Shown here: positions 36,590 through 46,242 of the stretch, one piece after another
Numbering within the stretch: the stretch's first letter is position 1
Layout: the number at the start of each line of letters is the position of its first letter
Assembly (NCBI GenBank): GCA_900169235.1
Contig: FWCC01000192.1
Span: 1 to 64,000, forward strand
Length of the DNA: 64,000 bases
Direction of reading: 5' to 3'
Source: Zarea fungicola
Taxonomy: Eukaryota > Ascomycota > Sordariomycetes > Hypocreales > Cordycipitaceae
The notes under the pieces: generated by a model
What the model was told of the DNA's origin: nothing
Database searches by the model: none
Seen by the model: the letters and a program-made list of their open reading frames with translations, nothing else
Position numbers and translations under genes: made by a program

Positions 36590-38154
36590 ATGTATTCTGA
36601 AAAGCAGAGTTCAACGGGTAGCACCATTACCCCACGACTGGTAATCCACGGCGGCGCAGGCAACATTGTTCGGCAAGGCTACCCCGTGGAAAAGTATGAG
36701 CAGTATCGGACAGCTCTGCTCACCATAGTATGTTCATGCGCAGTGTCTGCTAGGTTGATAAGCATGGAAACTGTTTGAAAATTAAAAAAGAAACCGGTTT
36801 ATAGGTGACCAAAACTTATGCCTACATGACCACCACCATTGGCGACGCCAAGGACAGCGCCGACATGAGCATGTCCGGTCCGCGCCGGCCTTCGGCGCTC
36901 GAGGTCGCCACCCACGCCGTGGTGCAGCTCGAAAACAACCCCCTCTTCAACAGCGGCCACGGGGCTGTCTTCACCCGCGATGGTATCAACCAGCTCGAGG
37001 CCTCCGTCATGGTCTCTCGCGGTTTCAAGAAGCGCGGCGTCGGCGTCATGGGCCTCCGGCGCGTGCGCAACCCCATCCTCCTCGCGCGCCGCATGCTCGA
37101 GCACGGCGAGCGGGATCTCGCCGGCAGCCGCAATGCGCTGGAACCCTCCTTTGCCAGCCCCTCTGATACCGAGGGCGAAGCCGACGACGATGGTCTCGAC
37201 GCGCCGTCCGCGCAAGGGCATACCCAGCTGTATGGCGAGGTGGCGGAGCAGCTTGCGCGGCAGTATGGCTGCGAGATGGTCGAGCCGAGCTACTTCTTCA
37301 CCAGGCAGCGCTGGGAGGAGCACCTGCGGGCGCTGGAGAAGGAGAGACAAGGCAGCACGTCGTCGTCGTTTGGGACGTGGGCGGCGGACGAGTACCTCCC
37401 GCAGGGGACGTGCGGCGCCGTGGCCATGGACGAGCATGGTGTGATTTGCGCGGCGACGAGCACGGGCGGGATGACGAATAAGCTGACTGGCCGCGTCGGC
37501 GACACGCCTGTGCCGGGTGCCGGGTTCTGGGCGGAGGAATGGACGGAGGAGGGCGATCCGACCGGCAAGAAGAAGCCGGCGACGACTTCGTGGGATAGAC
37601 TGTTGCACTCGGTGACATCGGCAAGTGCACCGATTTCGCTAACAGGATCGTTGAGAGGATTCATGGCCGACTGCCTGCCCACGCCGTTCATGTATACACC
37701 TGTGGCGGCGGCGGCGGCGCATATAAGTGGCAGTGACACGACTGCATTGGTCACTACGACTACCAGATCGTTTGGCGCATCAGGGACCGGCAACGGCGAC
37801 TCCTTTCTGCGTGTCAACGCTGTGCGGACTGTGGCCGCCATGGCCCGCTGGAAGCCGGAATCGAGCACCGCGGCGCTGCACAACGTGGCAGGCCCGGGTG
37901 GTGAACTACAGCAGAGCGCGGGAAATCGTTGGGGAATCACGGGCGAAGGCGAAGGCGGCATCATTGGCATCGAGGGCGTGGTGCAGCGTGATCAAGAAGG
38001 TCAAGTTGTTGCTACGAGGGGGGAGGTTTTAATGAGCTACAACTGCGGAGGCATGTACCGTGCATGGATTGACGAGGAGGGGAAGCCGATTATGAGTATA
38101 TGGTCAAATACTTCGAGTGATGAGATCCCAGATGGTGATCACTTTGATGCATAA
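36590..38154 (+). CDS. Threonine aspartase / asparaginase-2 family Ntn hydrolase
   Basis: Two exons, 36590-36727 and 36805-38154, with a 77-nt intron (36728-36804); 495 residues. The N-terminus has the family signature LVIHGGAG. A segment LENNPLFNSGHGAVF follows. The autocatalytic nucleophile is Thr248 in the QGTCGAVAMD motif, followed by the ATSTGGMTNKLTGRVGDTPVPGAGFWA block that forms the aspartate-binding pocket. An acidic insert (about residues 160-200) precedes the cleavage site, as in taspase-like members, which are longer than bacterial isoaspartyl peptidases. The protein should be made as a precursor cleaved before Thr248. Whether it acts as asparaginase, isoaspartyl peptidase or a taspase-type protease cannot be decided from motifs. 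Confidence 0.88.
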
Positions 38155-38636
38155 GTTGAGATGTACATGTTGTATACGTCACTAGAACCACTTAGACTGG
38201 GTACATTTTAGCCGTTTAACAAGTCGAGCCTTTGAAGTGCGGTTCTGAGTCCAGGTGAGGAGAAGCGGCAAAAACCCACGCTCAATAGTCCCGATCCCCA
38301 ATTTTTAACTCTAATAAATAGAAGTTTCCATCCGATTCTTCTCCGGCATGACTGGGCACTAGTCAATTTATTAGTCTCGGACTTTTGGACGAGGGGAAGA
38401 ATGGAGGACAGGCAAGGCTCTCAGTTCGCAGCGCCTTGCTCCACCTGCCAGAATTGGCTTGCCGAAACAGCGGAGGAAAGCTGTCAAGCTCTTTTAGTTG
38501 GTTGGATGTATAAGAACTTGCAAAAAGTCACATCAAGTCGGTGATTAGACTTGCCTGTTTTCTTCTTCTTTGTAATTTTGTGCTCTCCTTCTTCTTTACC
38601 TAGGTTTACACTCTCGCACTGCACCACACCACAATC
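38155..38636. other. Intergenic region, 482 bp
   Basis: Promoter of the GNAT gene; pyrimidine-rich just before its ATG (38560-38625). No other gene seen. Confidence 0.5.
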
Positions 38637-39347
38637 ATGGGCGGTCTCAAGGTAATTCCAGCCGGCGAGGCAGACATTGCCAGATCGGTCGCCATTGAAA
38701 AGGTCGCCTACGGACCCAACGTGACCAGTCCTATTCTCTTTCCCGGTCCCTTTGAGGGAAACTCTGACGCGGACCGCGAGGGACACATGCTCAAGATGCT
38801 CCATGCGGATCCCATTTCCTGCCGTTGGATACAGGCGGTTGACGAGGATCTGATTGCACAGGGCCAGCATGGCATGGTGTCATTTTCCATGGGTTACTTG
38901 TGGACATCAACGGTGAATCCCCCACCCAAGAGAACCTGGGGCCCCGGGACGAATCCGGAGGCGTGTGAATTGCTCTTTGGGACTATGACGAGGAAGTGGT
39001 TTGAGCGGATGGGCGGCAAGCCTCATTTCTGTATGTTCCTTCTTTCCTTTTCCCATTCTCCATCGTGTTGACGTTTTGGCATTTTCCTAGATCTCAAACT
39101 CCTTCATACGGACCCGGCGCACCAGAAGCGAGGCGCCGCAACCCTGTTGCTTCGATACTTTGCAGTGTTGGCTGATGAACATGGGTTGGAATCCTACCTT
39201 GAGGCCACTGCCTCCGGACTGCCGCTGTACAAAAAGGTTGGATTTGAAGTCGTCGAGGTTCTGGAGACGGATTTTAGCAAATGGGGTGGCCCCGAAGCTA
39301 GTGAAACCTATTTAATGCTGCGCAAGCCCGAGAAGACTGCAAATTAA
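38637..39347 (+). CDS. GNAT-family N-acetyltransferase
   Basis: Two exons, 38637-39030 and 39091-39347, with a 60-nt intron (39031-39090) splitting one Tyr codon; 216 residues. Exon 2 has the GNAT core: LKLLHTDPAHQKRGAA, the acetyl-CoA pyrophosphate loop (Q/R-x-x-G-x-G/A type, here QKRGAA), then LEATASGLPLYKKVGFE, the beta5-alpha4 signature of fungal puromycin-acetyltransferase-like GNATs. The N-terminal half carries the substrate-side strands. The acceptor is unknown; small-molecule or peptide amines are both possible. It lies about 800 bp from the 3' end of the broken UstYa-like gene. Its composition is GC-balanced like the housekeeping genes, so I do not assign it to that cluster. Confidence 0.85.
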
Positions 39348-40166
39348 GCGGCAGCAAAACTGGCCGAATCAATGGATCACAACATTGGCATAAAATGTTT
39401 CAACGCTACTGAAGAGTTGAGTAAAGAAGAATAAAAACATAGTTAATACATTTGCATCATGGCATTATCGACCCAGACAGGCACAACAGGCTTTTGGGTA
39501 TTATTCTTTTTGAAAAGAATTGAGTACACAGCCTTCGAGCAACAGCATCTCGCAAGAAAGCCTTGGCACCTGCAACCAATACTAGATGCTAGTTAAACAC
39601 CTCCATGGATAGTTATCTATGATATAGAAGAAAAATTAGAAAAATTTCAAGTGTAGAATGAGTAGGGCATCTTTGCAGAAAGTTGCGACAGAGTTCAAGC
39701 TGTTGATCAGCTTGAGGAATGATGATTAATTTGAAAACGAACGAGAACCATATAAAGAGAATTTTAGGATATTATAGCATCTGATTAGGTTGTATCGCTT
39801 TAATATGGTCGCTTTAGTATGGGTGAGTTTGATGCACAGCAGATATTCAAGACGGAAAGACAGCACAAAGTTTGAATGCGACTCGTGTCGTCTTACGCCC
39901 AAAACGCAGCACGAAAGGCAAACTATCCACAAAGGGAGCAAGAAGAAAAAGATCATTTTTCTAACCATTGATAGAGTTTTTATTAAAGTCTTTTGGCTGC
40001 ATTATAGCTTGGCTCTTGTATCTCTCCTTGAATTTCTTCGTGGTAGCCACAATTCCTGGTTAATACAAAAAAGGCTAATAGCGTAGTTATAGACCAAGCA
40101 TAAGCCGTGCTGTGATATCACAGGCCAGAACCTACACAACCAATTGGCAATTCCATAAATACTAGC
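39348..40166. other. AT-rich intergenic region
   Basis: About 820 bp between the GNAT gene and the 3' end of the UstYa-like pseudogene. It is visibly more AT-rich than the left side of the window. No supported reading frame. Confidence 0.5.
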
Positions 40167-41259
40167 TTAGGGAGGAGTAGCAACAATCACAGAACCAGCT
40201 GACTTCGTGATGTGATGTGATTCGGTACCTGTCGCGTGTAGTTCTCTCTGACGGTACCAATCAAGCACTTTTTCAAAATTTCGGCATTGATGAATAGCAT
40301 TAAAATCGGGCCATGCCTCGGGCCGAAACTCGACGAAGTTGTAGGTAATAATACCCAAGTCACTCGAGCATATTAGCACTTGGCGTATCATTTCAATGCA
40401 ATGATCTTAAGTGTAGAGGTTAGAATTTGCAAATATGATAAAATACATACTCAATATCACTTAGCGACGTGTGTTCGCATCATTGAGTTTCCCAGTACTT
40501 CGGATTTTGATCCACGTAGTACCCTAGGTAAGTGTATTTTCGAATCAAGTCCCAGAAGATATTATTATCAGACCACGCCATAAAACTGAATAGATTATTA
40601 TGTACCAGGCAATGCAGTTGATGAAAGACCTCCACGGTTCCCATATATCCTCCACCAAGCTCTTCCGGGAGTGGAGCGCACTCCTGAGCCGACTTTCCCA
40701 TCCTGGTGACGTCGTCTCCGGTGATTGCAAACGGTCCAACGGAAGTAAGAAATGTTAGCTTTATGTTTTGAAATGAATTTTTTCCTGTTCCTTCGTTGCC
40801 TGCCTTTTGTAATTCTCTTCCACACTGCATCAACTGAGGCATTGGGGTGGCCCGGAATACCGACGGCATGTCAAAAGTTCCATTAAACTTAATTGTTTCT
40901 GTAAGTCGCCAACATCTTTCAGCATAGGAGCTGTTATTTCAAGTTACTTAATGAAATAGGAATAATAGTGGTGACACGTGGCTTACAAAAAGTTGATATG
41001 CGTTGCATCGGTCCTAACTGCCTGGATAGCGATATCCTCGAATCACATCCAAGGATAAAAATTGTTACAGATGTTGTTATTAAAATGAGATGAAGAAGCC
41101 AAATACCAGCTTGTAGGAACCTCGTAGAAGATCCATCGGCCGTTTGCCAGCAAAGTACTCTGGCACAAAATCAGAGACTCTGGACAAAGTATCAAGGTTG
41201 TCTGCACGAGAGTTCATGTCATTTTCAACATGAGAGTAGTCACCTTTGCCGTCAGACAT
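40167..41259 (-). pseudogene. Decayed UstYa-like (DUF3328) oxidase gene
   Basis: Fragments in the right order for one UstYa-family protein are spread over three frames. ATG 41259 begins a 50-60-residue cytosolic N-terminus ending RGSYKLVFGFF. It runs into a stop at 41080-41092, and the hydrophobic transmembrane segment continues in another frame. The exon from about 40930 to 40480 holds FNGTFDMPSVF and the first HxxHC motif (FHQLHC). The last exon (40405-40167) holds a Cys of the second motif (HCIEMIRQ) and the CRNFEKV tail. Lesions seen: the frame break near 41085; a phase mismatch across the 40986-40931 intron; a 54-nt intron-like insert (40605-40552) ending GG, not AG; a frame break near 40485; and CTAAGT in place of a GT donor at 40464. 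UstYa proteins oxidatively cyclise RiPP precursors. It is divergent from the precursor gene at 41823. Confidence 0.72.
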
Positions 41260-41822
41260 TTTTGAATGCCTGTTTAATGATAATACCTTCAGAAATCCTC
41301 CCTGTTCGGTAGTGAGTGAACGACACTTGATCCAGTGCTAAGCGCTTGTAATGTTCGACTTTGAGAAATTAAAACGTGATGAGAAACGCTGAATTGCATA
41401 TCAATTATGAAATGGGAGCGTATTTACCCCAATACTAAAGTGCCAAATATGAAACCTAGGCTGTAATCCTCTCGATAGCCGACGTCAGACGTGCTGTTAT
41501 GAGATAGCGTTGCATTTGCCCTGCAGGCTGCGTTATCAATGATTCAAATGTCTCTGCCTTGTAGTACTATCACGTACTCGGGGCTGTATTTGGGTTTGGA
41601 TGAAACCTTGGCTTATTTGTAAATCTATATTTCTTGCATTTCCGCTCCTCGAGTAATCCATTTGAAAGACTATGGTACATATCTTTGTAAACATTTATCT
41701 CACTATACCAATGTGCAACTATAAATACCTAACCATTCCGGCTATCACAATTTTTTTGGGCTAATTCAAGCTCTTACTTACGTTTCCTGCTACGGAAGCT
41801 GTTTCAAGCATATCTCGTCAAT
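41260..41822. promoter_or_regulatory. Divergent promoter of UstYa-like gene and RiPP precursor
   Basis: 563 bp shared by the minus-strand UstYa-like pseudogene and the plus-strand precursor gene. A TATA-like TATAAATA lies at 41720-41727, about 96 bp before the precursor ATG. A palindrome AAGCGCTT is at 41340-41347. No Zn(II)2Cys6-type inverted CGG pair stands out. Confidence 0.45.
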
Positions 41823-42192
41823 ATGCAGTTTAACACGCTTTCTTACAATCTGTTCATGGCTGCGTGCACTCTCGCGCCGGCAATGTGTAGCCCAAGTTTG
41901 TCATACGGAAGAGTTAAAACATCTAGTTCTAATTGTATTTTTAGTTGCCATTAGCCACGAGAAAGAAGCAGCGTCGAAATTTGGTGACATTTCCACTCTG
42001 ATTGAAACCAGCTATAAAAGTAACGCTGGATTGGAGAAGGAAGCTGCCAAGAAATTTGGTGACATTTCCACCCTGATTGAAACTAGCTACAAGAGAGACG
42101 TTGAGGATTTCGCCAATTATGGTCTGGACAACGGAGAAATTGCCCACAAAAAGTTTGGGGAGATTGATACTCTGATTGAGACTAGCTATTAG
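41823..42192 (+). CDS. Candidate secreted RiPP precursor with three 12-residue repeats (UstA-like)
   Basis: Two exons, 41823-41895 and 41945-42192, with a 49-nt intron (41896-41944, GTTTGT donor, CTAAT before TTTTTAG); 106 residues. The N-terminus (MQFNTLSYNLFMAACTLAP) looks like a signal peptide. The rest is built on three near-identical blocks: FGDISTLIETSY at 37-48 and again at 62-73, and FGEIDTLIETSY at 95-106, which ends the protein. Each block is preceded by Lys or Lys-Lys and the second is followed by Lys-Arg, so Kex2-type processing is plausible. Secretion signal, repeated Tyr-containing cores, basic spacers and an adjacent UstYa-like gene are the hallmarks of dikaritin precursors. 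I cannot say which residues form the mature core. Its stop overlaps the 3' end of the convergent ABC remnant by 4 bp. The donor choice is the least certain part. Confidence 0.7.
41980..42189 (+). repeat. Three in-frame copies of a 36-bp coding repeat
   Basis: Copies at 41980-42015, 42055-42090 and 42154-42189 encode the 12-residue blocks of the precursor. The first two differ only at two synonymous third positions; the third has four or five changes. Period 75 bp, then 99 bp. The repeats are coding, not a satellite, because the spacers between them differ while the frame is kept. Confidence 0.85.
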
Positions 42193-43432
42193 ACAGATGC
42201 GAGCCATAGCTCCCTAAAGCGACTGCCGCCCTGCTTGAGCAGCATCTCTGGCGCACCTTGCTCAACTACTTGTCCCGAATCAAGTACTATAACCTTGTTA
42301 AAGCTCATCACGGTCTCCAGTCGGTGACTGACCATGATCACCGTGTAATTTCGGAATTCCTGTGCAATAACATCCTGCATCTTCTTGTCCGTTTCCACAT
42401 CCACGCTGCTGTTGTATTCATCCAAAATCTATATGCCACCATCATAATCCCGCTGATAAGCTTCCAAACCAATATCACCGGGCTGCAAAGTATAAATTGT
42501 ATCACCCGTGTCGGCATGTCTCGAGGCACGTATGCGATGGCGTAAAATCGCTCGACTCAATGTAAAGAGCTGTTTCTGGCCCTGACTGAATGCATCAGCA
42601 GCCAGCTCTCCATCCAAGCCTCCGTTTTCCAGTATATAAGTCCACATCCCAACCAGCTGGGCGGCGCGTGTGAGGAATGGCAGTACGAAGGGGACGCGCA
42701 GCTCCCACAGAACGGACCTTACGAGTGCATACTGTTTCCCGTGGAAGGCAAACACTCTGAGTCGGGAAACCTCCTGCTGAAGGTGCTCGGCACCCATGCT
42801 CTTTTCGAGTGGGTAGAGGTGCTGCGGCTCCAGAATGACCCCGTATCCAGTAAGGAGAAGCTTGGCCATCCAGTTGCAGGTAGCTAGGCCGTAGATTCCC
42901 GTTGTTTCCTCTGGACATCGTTTGAGATCATGCAGGGGAATCCAGCGAGTCTTATGTTTCGATTCGAGGAGCACGGCAAAAGCCTTAACCGCGGCGGTGG
43001 CTGTTAAGACACCAGTGAAGGCAGCACTGTCTTGATCTACCAACGACAGCCAAAGTGCTCGAACGCTTGCAATGTCAAACAGTAGCCTCAACGAAAGATA
43101 AATGTTGGGCAAAATCGAGGGGCGTGCATCTCGAGCATGCTCAAAGACGCTGAGCGCAGGCATGGAAAGCGATGCCAGCAGACTGAGGACTGATGAGGCT
43201 ACAAGATGGCGTTGAAATTGGACAGCTCGAGATCGCATTATGATCAGGACTAGTTGTAGTGCAGCCAGGATTAGGTACAAGGTCTTGAAAGGAACGAGAT
43301 ACCGATAAATATGGCTGAAGGAACGAAACCTAGAACGATGGTCTCGAATTGAACTGTAAAGTCAAATCCCCGGTAGCAATTTTGCACGGCCGGGCCAATG
43401 GAATAATCATCTTTGCAATAGAGGAAGCGCAT
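42189..43432 (-). pseudogene. Truncated ABC-C (MRP-type) transporter pseudogene
   Basis: Remnant of a full ABC-C transporter. ATG 43432 begins the family's N-terminal segment (SIGPAVQNCYRGFDFTV), which meets a stop near 43272. The TMD0 hydrophobic region continues in another frame from about 43315 (FKTLYLILAALQLVL). It stays open through several membrane segments to about 42650, then jumps directly to the end of the second nucleotide-binding domain (ENGGLDGEL, SQGQKQLFTLSRAIL). An in-frame TAG at 42431-42429 falls just before the Walker B region (ILDEYNSSVD). The remaining frame (MVSHRLETV, VLDSGQVVEQG) ends at 42189. Missing are both main membrane domains, NBD1 and the Walker A of NBD2, roughly two thirds of a 1,400-1,500-residue protein. 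It cannot work as a transporter. It is convergent with the precursor gene (4-bp overlap). Confidence 0.8.
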
Positions 43433-45087
43433 GGTGAGAGATGGAGTCTTCGTGCATCGGTTTGCTAGGTGGCGAAGGGGGCAAAATAGCTTGTATTTTC
43501 AGCAGCAGAGGGAAAGGAGAAGAATGGAAATGCGGGAATGGATCGAAGGCGAAATTAGATATCCCCAGCAGACGAGGCTGCAGAGCAGCGGGCCAGTCGA
43601 ACCTCATAATAGGTTCGTGTAACACCAGGCCGACACTCTGTTCGTTTTTGAGTTGCAAGGTGGCCTGGAGCTCGCCGACCTCGATACACGCGTCCAGCAG
43701 CGCATTCGCCAGCAAACCATCGGGACTGCTACTACATATATGACTGCTCCTTTAATGTTCTTCAGTTTGTCCCACTGGAGGCGGGATGGAGCATTGTATC
43801 TACCTATAGTTGAGCAATTATGGACAGGAGACGGAGCGCTGCGGAATAGAATTGAGTCAAGTACGGTTAATAAAAGGTACTGTGTTTTGTTGAGATTATT
43901 GGAGAACATCTATTCTACGGTATGGTATCGATGTAAACGCCCAGCTAAAACCGGCCGAATCTGTTTTGTGCGATCGGCCGGGCATTCTAGTGGGTGACGC
44001 TAGAGCACCTAGTGCTAGCTACCTACCTATATACCAGGTACTTACCTAGTAGCACCTAGTGCTTCGTGCCTGGCTCTGCTCGGCGTACCTAAGGTAGTTC
44101 TTGGACATTGTGAGGACATTGTTCAAACACAACAAGGATGAACGGTTTATTTTATTGGTATAATTTAATAAAAAAATCCAGAAAAAGTTAACCGATGAGT
44201 TATCCAATATTACATATACAAAGCGACTTTTTCCAAGGTAGGCTTGCTCTGTACACGATGAAGGCTCGCCACAGGCAGCGAGCTGCAACCGAACTGTCAA
44301 CTCTCCAGCAATCATACATAGTTTAAAGGCCATTAGATGTCAACAGACTGGCAAGATTTATCAAGTGGTGTGCAGCCAAGAGCAACTTGTAGTAAGGTTT
44401 GCCTGACGCCGCAGCTAATGTGGCCCAAGAATAACCCGCTAGCATTTTCTTCTTGCGTCAGAAACGCTTTCGGCTAAGAATCTTTGCGGCGGGGCAATCA
44501 AATACAGAGTCGCGACATAATGTCTAAATCGGTTTAGCTTCCCGTTAGTTAGGTGCGCAAGTGCGGCAGTTGCTGGACTGTTAGTTGGTTGGTCACGAAC
44601 GATGCGGATGGATTTCTCCCTGTACATAAGCGCCTTATATCCTCGACGGCGATTCCGCGGCGCGACAACGGGAGATTCCTTCAGGTACGAGCAACAGAAA
44701 CGGCCAGGGTTGTTTCATCAGTGGCTTGACTCAATGTAAGGAAACCATCTTCATCTGCCTACGGAATGACGTTGTTTCGCCGCGTAATCCTTGAGCCTTG
44801 TGGCTGCCAGATACCCTTGTCCACCAACGGGGCTGAGAGCAAGATGGGCGGTAGCCTCTATTAGCGGCCACACTAATAAAGGAAGCTGGACCCGTTTCGA
44901 CATTGAGTTTGTCCCGAAGCCTTGTTCTTCTCTTCCTCTTTGACTTGTTTGTTTGATTGATTTCTTTCTCTCTTTCCCTTCTTCTTCTTCTTCTTCTTCT
45001 TCTTGTCATTTCTCTATTCTTGCGCAGAACCAGGACCCGACTCAAATTCTCTTCTCTCCCGTCTTGGTTTTCTGTCCACCAACAGGC
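43433..45087. other. Intergenic region between the RiPP-like locus and the housekeeping block
   Basis: About 1.65 kb. It holds a cluster of CACCTAG/TACCTA motifs at 43996-44095, including two copies of GCACCTAGTGCT, and a (CTT)n run at about 44980-45004 in the leader of the next gene. A minus-strand open frame of 102 residues (43715-43407) has no recognisable domain and is not called. Confidence 0.5.
44980..45004 (+). repeat. CTT trinucleotide microsatellite in 5' leader
   Basis: About eight tandem CTT/TTC units in a longer pyrimidine tract roughly 85-110 bp upstream of ATG 45088. Such CT-rich leaders are common before highly expressed fungal genes; length polymorphism is likely. Confidence 0.7.
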
Positions 45088-46242
45088 ATGGAAAAGCTAC
45101 AGCTCGCCCGCGCTGAAGCTGCTCGTGCTGAGGCAGATGGTGCCGCACGACTCCAGCAACAACACCAGGCAGCACAATCGCACAAACAAACACAGTCACA
45201 ACAACCCCAATCCCAATCTCAACGACAACCCCAACAACGACAATCGCATCATCGAGACGACTCCCACCACAATGTCCAGCCGCGATCCCCCACGCCCCCT
45301 CCGTACTCTGGTCCCTCGGACCCCTCAGCCCAGCCCGAACAGCCCAGCATCGACGACGACTATCCTCACAACGGAACCTCGGCCGCCAAGGGCTTCCCGC
45401 GCTACCCGGGCCTTCCCAACATTGACTACCGCATCTACTCGCCCCCGCTCTTCAAGCTCTCTTCGGACCTGACCACGCTCTCCTCCAAAGCGGAGTACCT
45501 CTCCAGCAACGCCGCCGCCCTCGTCACCCTCATACGTGCCCAGGCCTCGGTCCCGCCAAAGCCCTACATCGTTGTCAAGGGCAGCCGCGGCCGCAAAGTC
45601 GACTTTGAGGTGAAGCTCAACCTCATGGCCCTGCTCGTCCCCGAAGAGGGCCGCGGCACCCGCATGGACTACATCCGCTGCGTCGGCCACGACGAGGTCG
45701 CCTACCGCGGCGGTTCCCGCCCGGACATTCTGCCCGAGGTCGGTGACGGTGGCCTTGAGGAGTGGTGTCGCCGCTTCGTCGAGGATTCGGCCGGCATCAA
45801 GAGCTTTACCCTCGAGCGCGTCGTCGCCAACCTCGACGTCGGCTGGATCGACGGCCAGCTGCGCAGCCTCGTCGCCTCGCTCAAGTACAAGGGCAATGTC
45901 GATGTCACCTTTGTCGTCACACACAGCAAGATTACTGTCCAGAACCCGGACAAGGTTAATCAATTCTTCACCACTGTTACGAGTCTGTTTGCGGGCAAGA
46001 ACAAGTACGAAGTGGTCAAGTCGGTCTGGCCGTTCGCCACATCAAGGGCCGGCGAGCCAGGCCGCAAGTGCGTCGTGCAGACCGAGGAGACGTGGTGGAG
46101 GGAGTGGCGCGGACCCATTAGCCATGCTATTGCGCAGAAGCGACAGGGTTGGGTGACGGTCGAGGATAAGCTGGAAGCTGTCATGGAGGGCAAGGGCAGC
46201 GACATGGCGCCCGTTGACTGGGGCCCTGATATGAACAACTAG
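45088..46242 (+). CDS. Conserved fungal protein of unknown function, Q-rich N-terminus
   Basis: 384 residues from ATG 45088; the open frame upstream starts at TTG and is a CT-rich leader translated by chance. An AACAG just before the ATG could be the acceptor of a leader intron, so an upstream exon is possible. Residues 1-25 are an Ala/Glu/Arg helix (MEKLQLARAEAARAEADG). Residues 25-70 are Gln/Ser/His-rich and residues 70-110 Pro-rich. From about 115 to the end is an ordered alpha/beta domain with GFPRYPGLPNIDYRIYSPP, VVKGSRGRKVDFEVKLNLM, a Trp-rich GGLEEWCRRFVEDSAGIKSFTLER helix and a C-terminal TWWREWRGPI motif. I recognise no enzyme motif. Strong GC3 bias matches neighbouring housekeeping genes, and the frame is uninterrupted. 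Confidence 0.78.
   Translation: MEKLQLARAEAARAEADGAARLQQQHQAAQSHKQTQSQQPQSQSQRQPQQRQSHHRDDSHHNVQPRSPTPPPYSGPSDPSAQPEQPSIDDDYPHNGTSAAKGFPRYPGLPNIDYRIYSPPLFKLSSDLTTLSSKAEYLSSNAAALVTLIRAQASVPPKPYIVVKGSRGRKVDFEVKLNLMALLVPEEGRGTRMDYIRCVGHDEVAYRGGSRPDILPEVGDGGLEEWCRRFVEDSAGIKSFTLERVVANLDVGWIDGQLRSLVASLKYKGNVDVTFVVTHSKITVQNPDKVNQFFTTVTSLFAGKNKYEVVKSVWPFATSRAGEPGRKCVVQTEETWWREWRGPISHAIAQKRQGWVTVEDKLEAVMEGKGSDMAPVDWGPDMNN

Noticed and set aside
41941..42207. 88-codon open frame on the minus strand with repeated Asn/Val motifs
   Set aside because: It is the reverse complement of the precursor's coding repeats; the plus strand has the signal peptide, intron and dibasic sites.
42444..42500. An intron removing the TAG in the ABC remnant
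   Set aside because: A GT donor and a CATATAG acceptor can be drawn, but the in-between sequence is in frame and the rest of the gene is already missing, so splicing would not restore a transporter.
43407..43715. 102-codon minus-strand frame upstream of the ABC remnant
   Set aside because: It overlaps the ABC N-terminal exon in another frame and shows no recognisable domain.
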